In this document: positions 46,905 through 57,929 of the stretch, piece after piece
How the letters are laid out: every line of letters begins with the position of its first letter
Position numbering within the stretch: the first letter of the stretch is position 1
Source of the DNA: Diphasiastrum complanatum
Taxonomy: Eukaryota; Streptophyta; Lycopodiopsida; Lycopodiales; Lycopodiaceae
Length of the DNA: 64,000 nucleotides
Reading direction: 5' to 3'
Assembly (NCBI GenBank): GCA_029204225.1
Contig: CM055092.1
Span: 78,031,527 to 78,095,526 of the forward strand
Program-made: the position numbers and the translations under genes
Notes under the pieces: model-generated
The model's database searches: none
What the model was told of the DNA's origin: nothing
The model's input: only the letters and a program-made list of their open reading frames with translations

Positions 46905-47093
46905 AAGTAGAAGATGGTATGCGAGGCTCAGAAGATGTAGGGGAAGTATTCATGGTCAAGGAATGCAGGAAGTGAAGAGAGTGTAAGAAAAGCTTAATAT
47001 CGGAGGGAGCGGACTTTTGTCGTCACCCCAAATACGATTTAGGTACACAAACGACACTAAGAGCAAGAAAGGAAATGACAAATGTCAAGAAAA

Positions 47094-47748
47094 TGTGAAA
47101 AATACAGATCCTAAGTGGATCTAAACTCCAAGATCATTGGCTTGAATGCTTGCACTCCAAACTACATAAGCTAGGAATTGGCAACACATTCTATGCTACC
47201 TAGAATGCAAAGAACTTGATCAAAAAGCATTTATCACAAATGGAAACTTCCATAAACATCAAGTGCGGCCCAAAATAGCATTATACAGTCCATAATACAT
47301 CAGCCTATCACTTTTGGAAAGCACCTAAGATCATACACAATAGCTTGAAGACAATACACACAACAATGCTCTCAATGGAGGAAGAAACAATGACAATGAT
47401 CTATTGATCTCAATGAAGCATACAAAAGGTTTCTCCAACCTGTTCTCCACGACTTCCCTACTATTTATGGATGAGGAAGATGACTCTCTCTCCTCTCTCT
47501 AGAAGGTACTTGACCCTAGATATTCCCTATATAGGAAAAATAGCTAAAAATGGCTTATATGACCAAAATACATCAAAATGGTCTCATTTTGAAGGGTATG
47601 AAGTTTGACACTTCATCATACTGAAAAAATACAGTAGATAAAAACATTGTGGCCTGGTTCACACGTGCAAAACTCCAGAACCAAAACTATTTACAATTTT
47701 AGCCAATTTAGGCCTCAAACTAGCTAGGAAATGTTGACAATTTTCACA
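47094..47748 (-). repeat. Copia-3 3' LTR
   Basis: 655 bp, bounded by TGTGAAAA and TTTTCACA. It contains TTCACACGTGCAAAA near 47658. The polyprotein stop codon (TGA) uses its first bases on the coding strand (GTG-TGA across the purine tract and LTR). Confidence 0.95.
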
Positions 47749-50700
47749 CTCCCTCTTCAACATTGGATGCTAGTTTCAACATAGTCTTTGAGCACATTCC
47801 AAGATTAGATCTATGCATTAAATATAGGTCCTTTCCCAATGGTTTGGTGAAGATATCAGCCACACACTCCTTTGAAGAGACATGTTGAAGCTCCACCTCT
47901 TTGGCAATGACTTGATCTCTCACAAAATGGTGAGCAATCTCAATGTGCTTGCTCCTTGCATGAAAAACAGGATTGCTTGCCAAGCTTTGGGCTGAAAGGT
48001 TATCACAAAGTATGATTGGAGTCTTCTCTGGTTCCAGCAAGTGAAGATCCAATAACATCCTCTTGATCCAAAGAATCTCCTTGGTGCATGTTGTTAATGC
48101 CTTGTACTCGGCTTCGGTGGAAGATAGAGAGATAGTTGGTTGCTTCTTTGATAGCCATGAGACCACTCCATCTCCAAGATAGATTGCAAAGGCACTTGTT
48201 GACTTCCTATCCATTTGATCACCTGCAAAATCTGAATCTGAAAATCCACAAAGGTTAGGTGTAGTACCTCCATACAAGATGCCAAAATCTCTAGATCCCG
48301 AGATGTATCTAAGTACTCTCTTTCCTAGCTTCCAATGAGCCTCACTAGGATCTTGCATAAATTGACTTAGTTTACCAACCACAAAGCTTAGATCAGGTCT
48401 TGTGATGGTTAACCATATAAGAGATCCTATTAGCTTTCTATAGAGAGTAATGTCCTTGAAGGATCTTTCATTACTTCTTGTAGTTAGCTTTACATTTGAT
48501 TCCATAGGAGTAGAAACAACTTTACAATCTTCCATATGAAACCTTTTTAGAATAGAGTTAACATACTTTTCTTGACATATGAATGTAGATTTAGAAGTTC
48601 TAATAATCTCTATTCCTAAGATATAATGAAGTTTACCAAGATCTTGAATTTCAAACTCTCTTTTGAGTGCCATCTTGATTTCATCTATATCTAGATTGTT
48701 ACCACCACTTAAGATAATGTCATCAACATAGATCAAAAGTAAAGTGATATCATTTTCATTCAATCTAAAGTAGAGAGAATGATCATACTCACTCATAACA
48801 AAGTTTTGAGAAAGTAAGAAGGAATTGAGCTTAGCATACCAACTCCTTGGTGCTTGCTTTAGCCCATACAAACTCTTTTGGAGATAGCACACATGATTAG
48901 GCTCATCATGTGAAACATAGCCCTCGGGTTGCTCCATGTAAATATCTTCTTCAAGATCACCATTCAAGAAGGCATTAGTAACATCCATTTGCCACATATC
49001 CCAATCATAAAGAGTTGCAAGAGAGATTAGGATTCGAATAGTTACCATCTTTGCCACGGGTGCAAAGGTCTCATCATAGTCAATACCATATTCTTGAGCA
49101 TACCCCTTTGCCACCAACCTTGCCTTGTACTTGTTGATTGATCCATCTTGATTTGTCTTGATCTTGAAGATCCACTTACAACCAATTGCCTTTTTGTCCT
49201 TTGGAAGCTTTACCAACCTCCATGTGTTGCTTTTGATGAGTGCTTGATGCTCATGATCCATGGCTTGGATCCATTCCTTCTTTTGAATTGCTTCACCTAC
49301 ACAAGTTGGTTCATCAAAAGAGGTAAGAAAAGCAAGGTTAGAGTTGTCCACCACTTGCTTTCCTTTTTCATCATAGGTTAGCCTTGATGGCTTAGCCCTT
49401 TGCCTTTGAGTCTTCCTTGAAGTTTGCTTTGGAGTGGCATCTCCATCTTCATCCAAGACATCTTGCACATCATGATGATTAGTAGGCACATCAACATCAA
49501 CATCAAAAACATTGGAAACATTCTCTTCATGAAAGATGACATCCCTACTTATGACAACTTTCTTTGTAGAAGGAATGTACACTTTGTAAGCCTTGCTTAC
49601 TTCACTATAGCCAACAAACACACCCTTCTTTGATGAAGGATCTTCTTTAGTTCTATCATCAAGTGTGATATTGACAAAACATGTACATCCAAAGATCCTA
49701 CAATGCTTGACACTCGGCCTTCTACCATAAAGAACCTCATGAGGAGTTTTACCATCCAAGGAAGCACTTGTCCATCTATTACATAGATAGTTAGCACATG
49801 CTAAAGCTTCCCCCCAAAAAGACTTAGCAAGATTAGCATGTAGTCTCATTGCCTTGGCACATTCACAAAGGGTTCTATTCTTCCTCTCGGCCACTCCATT
49901 CTGTTGTGGAGTCCTAGGACTAGACATCTCCCTCTTAATCCCATGTGCTATACAAAAGTCTTTGAACCTATTTGAGGTGTATTCCCCTCCATTATCAGAT
50001 CTTAAGCATTTGATCTTTGTATTGAATTGGTTTTCCATTTCATTCTTGAACTTGACAAATGCAGCAAACACTTCATCCTTACTTTTAAGAAGATAGATCC
50101 AAGTATACCTACTAAAGTCATCAATGAAAGTTGCATACATCTTTGCCCCACCATTGCTAGTTGTACTAGAAGAATGAATATCAGAATGCACAAGTTGAAA
50201 AGCTTCTTTAGATCTAGAAGTAGATCTAGAATAAGCAAGTCTATGAGATTTGGACAAGGCACAATGTTCACAAACACTATTGTTTGCAACAAGACTTTTA
50301 GGGAGACCAAGAACAAGCTCTTTCTTTGCCATTACCTCCAAAGATTTGAAGTTGGGATGGCCCAACCTCTTGTGCCAAACTTCTTGGTTTGTCAATTGCT
50401 CCCTAGCCATACATCCTTCATGATTAGAGATCACACATGCATCAAGCTTGAAAAGTTTACCATGCCTCCTACCTTGAGCAATCAAGGATCCACATTTACT
50501 TATCAAACATGCATCTCCAATGAACTCCACATCAAGTCCTTTGTCAATCATTTGACTTACACTAAGCAAATTCTTAGTGATTGAAGGAATGTACAAAACA
50601 TTTTCAAGATTTGCTTTCCTATTTGTTGAAAGGGAAATAGGAATAGTGCCTATGCCTTTGATGTCACATTGACCATCATTTGCAGTGTAGATGATGTTAC

Positions 50701-51697
50701 CTTCTCCCTCATAAGACAATAAGGATGTAAAGTATTCCTTATGTCTTGTCATGTGAGATGAGGCTCCACTATCAATCCACCAAGGATCATTATCATCTAT
50801 GTTGGCTAACAAACTTGAAGTCATAACAAGTGATTCACATGTGTTATGTTCTTCCTCATCTATTGTAAGATTTCCTTGCCTCTCTCCTTGCTCTCTTTTC
50901 TTCTTATAACATTCATTTGCAAAATGACCTTTTATCCCACAATAAAAGCACTTGAACTTTGACTTATTGTTCTTAGTAGAAGAGGAAGAGGAAGAGTGAT
51001 CATCATGATCAAAGTTACCACCTTTGGACCATTTCCCTTTGCCTTTACCTTTGCCCTTGAATTTGCCTTTTGTGAAGAAAGCCTCTTCACCTCCACCTTG
51101 CAAGGATGCACCATCAAGCTTTGATTGCAACCTATGTTCTTCAGCCAATAAGATTTCTTGCAAGTCAACCACACTTGGCAAGACTCTTTGAATGGCAAAA
51201 CTTTGCACAAGGTTAGCATGTTCATTTAGCAAACCATTCAACATAACTTGGACTATTTCACCATCTTTTATGTTCTCATCAATGCATGCTAAATCATCAC
51301 TTAGGGACTTAACTCTCAAGATAAATGCATGAGCACTTTCACCCTCTCTTTGCCTACTAGAAAATATTTGTCTCCTTAGGGTCAATACCCTAGATGTGGA
51401 CTTTGATTCAAAGAGCTTCTTTAAGGCATTCCATGCCTCACTTGCACTTTGACACTTTCCAACTTCCTTGAGAAGTTCATTTGTAACATTCATTTTAATG
51501 ATATGAAGAGCCCTTTTGGCCTTCTTATCAAACCTTTGTTGCTCTTGAAGTGTGAGAGGTCTCTCTTCAATTTCTGCAACTATGTCCATGAGTTCATTCA
51601 ACTCAAGTAAGGACTCCATCCTCACTTTCCAAGTAGAGTAGTTTGATGAACTCAACCTTTCACTAGACTCTAGCATGATCCCACCATTGGAAGCCAT
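47744..51697 (-). CDS. Copia-3 Gag-Pol polyprotein, intact
   Basis: 1317 residues, the normal size for a fused plant Copia polyprotein. Domains: Gag about 10-200; zinc knuckle with Cys250, Cys253, His258 and Cys263; aspartic protease with DSG at 309-311; integrase HHCC with His442, His447, Cys476 and Cys479; DDE core Asp506, Asp568 and Glu604 (35 residues between the last two); reverse transcriptase about 800-1060 with Asp905 and YVDD 990-993; RNase H with Asp1154 or Asp1156, Glu1195 or Glu1197 and Asp1232. A basic Lys-Gly stretch (208-225) precedes the zinc knuckle. No stop or frame shift separates Gag from Pol, so Gag excess would need another mechanism such as splicing or proteolysis. The protein is expected to assemble cytoplasmic particles, copy its RNA from a Met-tRNA primer and integrate the cDNA. 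The start MASNGGIMLESSERLSSSNY matches the Copia-1 Gag start. Confidence 0.96.
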   Translation of the reverse strand: MASNGGIMLESSERLSSSNYSTWKVRMESLLELNELMDIVAEIEERPLTLQEQQRFDKKAKRALHIIKMNVTNELLKEVGKCQSASEAWNALKKLFESKSTSRVLTLRRQIFSSRQREGESAHAFILRVKSLSDDLACIDENIKDGEIVQVMLNGLLNEHANLVQSFAIQRVLPSVVDLQEILLAEEHRLQSKLDGASLQGGGEEAFFTKGKFKGKGKGKGKWSKGGNFDHDDHSSSSSSTKNNKSKFKCFYCGIKGHFANECYKKKREQGERQGNLTIDEEEHNTCESLVMTSSLLANIDDNDPWWIDSGASSHMTRHKEYFTSLLSYEGEGNIIYTANDGQCDIKGIGTIPISLSTNRKANLENVLYIPSITKNLLSVSQMIDKGLDVEFIGDACLISKCGSLIAQGRRHGKLFKLDACVISNHEGCMAREQLTNQEVWHKRLGHPNFKSLEVMAKKELVLGLPKSLVANNSVCEHCALSKSHRLAYSRSTSRSKEAFQLVHSDIHSSSTTSNGGAKMYATFIDDFSRYTWIYLLKSKDEVFAAFVKFKNEMENQFNTKIKCLRSDNGGEYTSNRFKDFCIAHGIKREMSSPRTPQQNGVAERKNRTLCECAKAMRLHANLAKSFWGEALACANYLCNRWTSASLDGKTPHEVLYGRRPSVKHCRIFGCTCFVNITLDDRTKEDPSSKKGVFVGYSEVSKAYKVYIPSTKKVVISRDVIFHEENVSNVFDVDVDVPTNHHDVQDVLDEDGDATPKQTSRKTQRQRAKPSRLTYDEKGKQVVDNSNLAFLTSFDEPTCVGEAIQKKEWIQAMDHEHQALIKSNTWRLVKLPKDKKAIGCKWIFKIKTNQDGSINKYKARLVAKGYAQEYGIDYDETFAPVAKMVTIRILISLATLYDWDMWQMDVTNAFLNGDLEEDIYMEQPEGYVSHDEPNHVCYLQKSLYGLKQAPRSWYAKLNSFLLSQNFVMSEYDHSLYFRLNENDITLLLIYVDDIILSGGNNLDIDEIKMALKREFEIQDLGKLHYILGIEIIRTSKSTFICQEKYVNSILKRFHMEDCKVVSTPMESNVKLTTRSNERSFKDITLYRKLIGSLIWLTITRPDLSFVVGKLSQFMQDPSEAHWKLGKRVLRYISGSRDFGILYGGTTPNLCGFSDSDFAGDQMDRKSTSAFAIYLGDGVVSWLSKKQPTISLSSTEAEYKALTTCTKEILWIKRMLLDLHLLEPEKTPIILCDNLSAQSLASNPVFHARSKHIEIAHHFVRDQVIAKEVELQHVSSKECVADIFTKPLGKDLYLMHRSNLGMCSKTMLKLASNVEEGV

Positions 51698-52857
51698 GAT
51701 TCTAATGTTTCTTCAACTTTTAGGTTCTGTCCTAAAGCACTTAGCACTCACTTTTCTCTCAACAAATGATAGATAAAGAGATCTATGAAGATTTAGGACC
51801 CTAAAACACTTCTATCTTGAACCTAGATGGTTTCCAAGCATAGAAAGGAAGATTGAAACACATGCAACACTTTGCACACACTAAGAATGGATTACAAAAT
51901 CAAACCAACCTGAACACACTCTTGCTTAAGCTCTCAAACTTTCCAGCAAGTGACCAAATCAAGTTATGGTGTGAAGAGTTACTTGCATTCTTAGAAAATA
52001 CCCAAAACTAGGATGCCAAGATTACCTAGTAATGAACAAACTTGATCAACATATGATCAACACACTAAGATATTGATTCAACCTGTAAAACCACATGTAA
52101 ACCACACTTCTAAAAGTTTATAAACTCCAGCAAGTGATAAATACAAGATTTAGAGGTGAATGAATGAGCACACTTAGTGAATCACAAGACTAGCTTCACT
52201 ATCTTGTCAAATCTTGGTGTTTAGATGTAGATCTAAGATCACTTCACATGAGAATGTTCCTCAACCTGTTAAGAACCTGAAAACACACTTGCATAATGGT
52301 TAACACCTTCCAGCAAATGCTCCAATCAAATTACATAAGGAGAGTTACTTACATGCTCAACAAAGTACACCAAAATTTATGCCAAAATTGATGACAATCT
52401 TTACAATATGCTCTTCACAATGGAGCTTACAATATGTTCACCCAAAAAAGGGGATCTTTCATCCAAATGGGAGCTTTGCTCAGCCTTTAGGAGAATTACA
52501 ATTCACTCAAAAGAGCATTTGTCATCCACTTAAGGAGAAGTTTCATCCACTTAAGGAGAGTGTTCATCCAAGAATGGAGATTGTCAACAATAGGATTGAA
52601 AAGAACATTGTTAGTATTGAATATGCACAAGCCTCACAATCACAAATGATTAGGTGTTATGATCTGATCCAAAATAGTTTCTTTTCAGCCTCTGATCTTC
52701 AATAGACCTGAAATATGCTTTTGATCCACAAGTTCAACTCACAAAACAAAGGTTAGTAAGATTTGATCAACAAAGCAATGCAAAATCATGCTAGAACTTG
52801 ATCAAACATCCAAATATCACCAAAAATGGAATACTTACTGTAAATAGAAGCCAACCA
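51698..52857 (-). other. Copia-3 leader
   Basis: 1.16 kb between the primer-binding site and the Gag ATG, without a conserved frame. It has recurrent AACCTGNNAANACACACTT-like words (near 51910, 52080 and 52265) followed by CCAGCAAGTGA/CCAGCAAATG. These look like a degenerate internal repeat of about 170-180 bp. Confidence 0.6.
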
Positions 52858-52869
52858 GCTCTGATACCA
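52858..52869 (-). other. Copia-3 primer-binding site
   Basis: The plus strand reads GCTCTGATACCA adjoining the 5' LTR at 52870, the complement of TGGTATCAGAGC. Confidence 0.95.
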
Positions 52870-53524
52870 TGTGAAAAATACAGATCCTAAGTGGATCTAA
52901 ACTCCAAGATCATTGGCTTGAATGCTTGCACTCCAAACTACATAAGCTAGGAATTGGCAACACATTCTATGCTACCTAGAATGCAAAGAACTTGATCAAA
53001 AAGCATTTATCACAAATGGAAACTTCCATAAACATCAAGTGCGGCCCAAAATAGCATTATACAGTCCATAATACATCAGCCTATCACTTTTGGAAAGCAC
53101 CTAAGATCATACACAATAGCTTGAAGACAATACACACAACAATGCTCTCAATGGAGGAAGAAACAATGACAATGATCTATTGATCTCAATGAAGCATACA
53201 AAAGGTTTCTCCAACCTGTTCTCCACGACTTCCCTACTATTTATGGATGAGGAAGATGACTCTCTCTCCTCTCTCTAGAAGGTACTTGACCCTAGATATT
53301 CCCTATATAGGAAAAATAGCTAAAAATGGCTTATATGACCAAAATACATCAAAATGGTCTCATTTTGAAGGGTATGAAGTTTGACACTTCATCATACTGA
53401 AAAAATACAGTAAATAAAAACATTGTGGCCTGGTTCACACGTGCAAAACTCCAGAACCAAAACTATTTACAATTTTAGCCAATTTAGGCCTCAAACTAGC
53501 TAGGAAATGTTGACAATTTTCACA
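52870..53524 (-). repeat. Copia-3 5' LTR
   Basis: 655-bp copy of 47094-47748, with one difference noted. Would drive reverse-strand transcription of Copia-3. Confidence 0.95.
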
Positions 53525-53924
53525 GAAAAGGTGTGGAAAGCAAGGAAAAACCAGTAAAGATACCTCTCGATAGAGCTCCAAGCATGTGCAAAGAGTTGGC
53601 TGGAAAATGTGACCACGAGGAGAATGAAAGTGGGCGCTGGACAGCCTCCAATCAATGCTGAAAATATGGCTATTTTACACATGTGGGAACATGCTCCACA
53701 CATGTGAAATGTACTCACAAACATAAAACATAAAATTGCCAAGCTAGATTTTTGCCAATTTTTCACAATATGCTCAATACTTACCACACTCGTATGAGAC
53801 TAATAGACTAGTCTTAGGGGTCAGAATGGCACGGAGGTACCCTAATACCTACAAGAAACAACACACTTTACTTGTTGCACTAAAACAAGATAACGGACTA
53901 TAGTAATGTATTAAGTTGCAGTTT

Positions 53925-54345
53925 TTGGCATTTATTTTTGTTGAATCGGTTCAGAATTTGGTAAGCTTGAATGGCATGGATTTGCCCAGGTCAGCTTGAA
54001 CGGTATGGATTTGCCCAAGCAATTCTACATAGAGTCCTTCGAGTGCCAAATGACTCATTGGCATTGATGGATACAGGATGGCATGGATATGCCATGTTCA
54101 CTGGTAGTCATCGTATTATGCTTTTGGACTGTTTTGTAATTAAAAGGTGTACTTGCCTTAGACTGATCGGTATGGCAGAGGCCCTGATACAATGATATTA
54201 GGGCAAGACCTACGATGTGCAAGTAAAGAATTTGGTAGGGAAGATTGGATTGATGATTATACTTTTTATATAAGCTGATAGTGAATCTTGTTTCGAACAT
54301 GGATAACAATTGATGCTCAGCTATGACACATGTCTTCCTCACTGA
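53925..54345. repeat. Diverged direct repeat, left copy
   Basis: Shares an ordered series of words with 57930-58585: GGCATGGATTTG, CAAGCA, CTGATCGGTATGGC versus CTGATCAACATGGC, CCTGATACAATGATAT versus CTCTGATATGGTAATATC, and AACATGGATAACAATTGATG followed by CAGCTATGACAC versus GACATGAATAACAACTGACA followed by CAGCTTTGACAC. The two copies have the same orientation and enclose about 3.6 kb. They may be old terminal repeats of one element or two copies of a dispersed repeat. Confidence 0.5.
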
Positions 54346-54500
54346 ACTAACTCGTGTGGTTGTATTTTGTGGGATGGTGGCAGTTGAGTCTCCTAAAACT
54401 TGCTTCACTTTATAATATTTTGTACAATAAGTCATGTTATGTTATAAGACAAAAGGATTCAAAGGATTTGGTCTTGACTTGTCAAGGGAGACTATGTGAA

Positions 54501-54695
<195 letters not shown>

Positions 54696-54699
54696 GGAC

Positions 54700-55470
54700 T
54701 CTACTTGATGCATATCTCACTTAAATTATACTTAGGTACATAATAAACTGTAAGACCCCTATGAAATTATGTCAGTTTTTACGTCACTAAATTATATGGG
54801 ATCCTAAACCCTCTTATACCTTATGCATTTAGAGGGGCCTTTTCAAAATTCGTGAAGGCTTTCTCAACAAGTTTCCTTTGTATGGTGGAGATGGACACAC
54901 CTATTAGGGTTAGGATCCAATGGTGTGCATTATAGTTGATGTGGTGCACCAAGATGAACTCAATTAACTATAAGAAGAGGAGAGGAACACCCTAATTTCA
55001 CTCTTCTTCTCTATCTCTTTATTTTCTCTTGCCCTCTCTCTCACTACTGCGACCAAGTGCAGGTAGGGATTTGCATCTTTTAAGCTTACAAAGGCTTGTG
55101 GAAGAGTAATACATTGGCAAAGAAGCTTGGAGCCATAACATGTATTGGTATGACTGCTGGACAACAAGTTAATTTGTTTTATTCTTTTATGGCACACCTT
55201 TGCAAAGAATAGAAGTTTCTTTTGTTGTTTGGATCGGTAGGCTGACAAATGGAATGATGAATTTTGATAGACAACCATTCAAGGCTTCTTAGGAAGCAAA
55301 TTTGGTGGTTGTTTTAGGGCGTTGTCCAGGCAAGGTATTGGGCTCAATGGAAAGGTGTGTTCTATACTCCAAACTAATGCTTTATGGACTGTTGACACTC
55401 GCTGGTAATCCTTGAAGAAATTTGCAGTACTACATTGCTTTTTCAAGTAATAGTTGATTGTTTACATCTG
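54700..55470. other. No gene seen
   Basis: Mixed-sequence spacer between the CT tract and the hairpin array. A 104-codon reverse-strand frame at 54964-55278 has no recognisable domain. Confidence 0.4.
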
Positions 55471-55473
55471 TGT

Positions 55474-55840
55474 GAGGGCGCGCTACCATTTTGCTAGATG
55501 GTCGCCCTTATGTATGTAGTTTTTGTTTATGGTTGTGATCATAAGCACTAATGGAATGGTATGCTACCAAAAATGTAGGTGGCCGCCCTTCCATCCATAA
55601 TCTTTCACTATGAGTTTGCTTATAAACACACATATGAGGGCGCTCTACCGTAAGGGTAGTTGGCCGCCCTTCCATCCATTATCTTTCACTATGAGTTTGC
55701 TTATAAACAAACATATGAGGATGCTATGCCATATGGGTAGTTGGCTGCCCCTCCATTTGCTTATTTTTTATTAAAAATTGACTCTTTAACACTTGTGTGA
55801 GGGCGCACTACCTAGAAGGTAGTAGGTCGTCCCTCCGTAT
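55474..55840. repeat. Five hairpin-forming 81-bp tandem repeats
   Basis: Five units in perfect register: the TACC marker recurs at about 55484, 55565, 55646, 55727 and 55809 (81, 81, 81 and 82 bp apart). Each unit has a left arm of type GAGGGCGCNCTACC, a 4-9 base loop, and a right arm GGTAGNTGGNCGCCCTTCC, so each can fold into a stem. Several changes keep pairing (for example GGGCG with CGCCC in unit 3, and GGGCG with CGTCCC in unit 5), while the left arm of unit 2 is degraded. Between the hairpins lies a conserved ATCTTTCACTATGAGTTTGC segment in units 2-3 and 3-4. Confidence 0.8.
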
Positions 55841-56078
55841 GTTGTTTTCAAATGAGAAATGGACAAATTCGTTAGCATGCTACATATTTTGTCTAAAATT
55901 TGCTCGAATCAATTGTTGCTCTAGAAACAAAGTTGATTTGTTTGAAAACATACTATTAGGGTTTGCTAGAAAGCTTTAAGTAGATGGTCTATGTGATAAC
56001 AAAAGACTTGTTTTAAATCTAGCCAATGTTATGATGCTTGTGATGAGTAAAATACTTGTATAGGAAAGCCATCTTACT

Positions 56079-57660
56079 ATGAAATTAGGGTTTAGCATAG
56101 TTCATGCTAAAAGGACTTTTGCCAATAAGAAACATGCAATTTTAACCTATGATTTTCATATTGAATCATTAGTATATAAGGAAGGTGTGCTGCTTAATTG
56201 TTGGAGGATGGGTAGTTCTCAAGAGATGTCTTCACCACGTATACAAGTACGAAGCAATGCAAACCTTTGTATTGAACACCATTAAGGCTTTCCTATATAA
56301 ACCTATATTTAGGGTTCTATACAGTAGGATATGCTAATAACAATATGCACAAATCTAAGAGATTGTATTGCTCTCATGACGCAAAAGAGATGTTTTAAGA
56401 GGTATTGTTTGTATTATATGATAACATCTACCAAACATTATAAGTAATGCCTAATAGAGTTCTATGACGATTTAAACATAGAACGATGCCATCACAAGAT
56501 GAAAAATTGCTAGGTGAACAAAATGTGGTAGCATTTAGTATGCTAGATTTTTTAATAGGGTTTGTTCTCGGAAGCTTGAATGTAAAGCAATTCTATGCTC
56601 ACAATTTACTTAGACTGTTTGGTGCCATTAATGATTTTTTTGATGATATCATATTCGGCTGGCCTTATCTTCCCAATGTTAAGCATGATTTGTGCTTCTC
56701 TTTTTTTGCAATTTTGAGATAGATAACTTGAAGACTTGTTATTGCTTTATCATCAAGCACTTTAATGATTTTTTTATCTGATAGATTTGGCCATGTTGTC
56801 GCTACTGATTGTACTATAATGAAAAGTGCAATTATACATTAAGCTATTGAAAAGGATTGAATCATATTACTTTACAACAATCTAATGTTAGCGATTTTGC
56901 TTTTGAACTTCATGACGGTTGGTTCAAACTTATGAAACTCATACCTGCTTATCGAAACATAGATATGGGTATTGTTGAAGAACATGCTACTTTTTGTAAG
57001 AATGATGCTCTCAACTTTATGAGGAGTCGTAGTTACATGGTAATGTTGTATCAAGGTCCAAAATGAAGATTTTTAATCATGAACGTCATTTTTTAACCAA
57101 GTACTTATATGTATACGGGATAGACAAGGCTCAACATAATCCATGTTTTATGTGTATTTGTTAGAACATTAGCCATTGAAAGACTAAGTAGCCCAGACTT
57201 TGCTCCGTTTTTTGATAATTCAAGCAATTTTGTTGAGTATTCATTACAATATGCCATAAACAAGATCAATCATCTTCTACCGAAAGAATTCATGGGTCAT
57301 GAAACATTACCCTATTTACTCTACACATATAAAGCTCATAAAGAATCATTTAGATGGATAATGAATGCTCACGACTATTGTTTATTCCAAACTTGTTGTG
57401 TTCCTAACGGGAGCTCTTGGTATGTTATGTCCCTTCCTAATGGAAGGAGTAGGCCTTAAGGCAAACACATACAAGAGCTCACTAAATGTAGAAACTACAT
57501 TGTTCTGGCAGTGTGATTCAAACTCGTGTTACAGCATTCTAGAAGAGTCTTTTATAAAGGTAGTGTCACAGAGATGGTTGAATGTTTAAGAGGTATGAAA
57601 ATTGAAAAAAATGAATTCATATGTTGTATGAAAGCACGATATCTTAAACTAAGACATATG
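56079..57660 (+). pseudogene. Decayed coding region, faintly RT-like
   Basis: Forward frames broken by stops read KLGFSIVHAKRTFANKKH (56079-), MPSQDEKLLGEQNVVAFSML (56486-56722), SDFAFELHDGWFKLMKLIPA followed by MGIVEEHATFCKNDALNFMR (56857-57066), and at about 57165-57460 RTLAIERLSSPDFAPFF, then YAINKINHLLPKEFMGHETL, PYLLYTYKAHKESFRWIMNA and HDYCLFQ. The K-A-H-K then F-R-W-I pattern recalls the fingers of some reverse transcriptases outside the LTR class. No DD palm motif follows, because the frame decays. I cannot name the family. Penelope-like or another non-LTR relic is one possibility. Confidence 0.35.
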
Positions 57661-57929
57661 TACTAATAAACAGTTAAAAACACGAAGAGTCATGGCATCC
57701 ACACAAGAAGACAAGGCTTCACTTATCGAGGTTAGTAATATGAAACTCCTACATGTTAAGTTCTTACGGTGGCTATATTGAGACGTACCTATAACCGGAC
57801 AAGTCAATGTGATTACCACATTGACAATAGTTACTTTAGCATAACTTACTAGGCATGTATGATAGATTGTTGTGATGTATAGTATATTACAAAAATGTCA
57901 AAATCTTTGCTACGTAAGCAAAATAACAA

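Larger units (their letters stand above)
47094..53524 (-). mobile_element. Copia-3, complete and very young
   Basis: Full-length element of 6431 bp on the reverse strand. Its 655-bp LTRs (47094-47748 and 52870-53524) appear identical except for one base (G/A in CAGTAGATAAA versus CAGTAAATAAA). It is flanked by GAAAA target duplications (47089-47093 and 53525-53529). It has a perfect Met-tRNA primer-binding site, a 1.16-kb leader, one unbroken Gag-Pol frame and a purine tract GAAGAGGGAG. LTR ends are TGTGAAAA/TTTTCACA, as in Copia-1. All parts needed for autonomous movement are present by eye. Confidence 0.97.

Noticed and set aside
55474-55840. Tandem tRNA or hammerhead ribozyme genes
   Set aside because: No cloverleaf or GTTCGA arm, and no CTGATGA...GAAA hammerhead core in the repeated unit.
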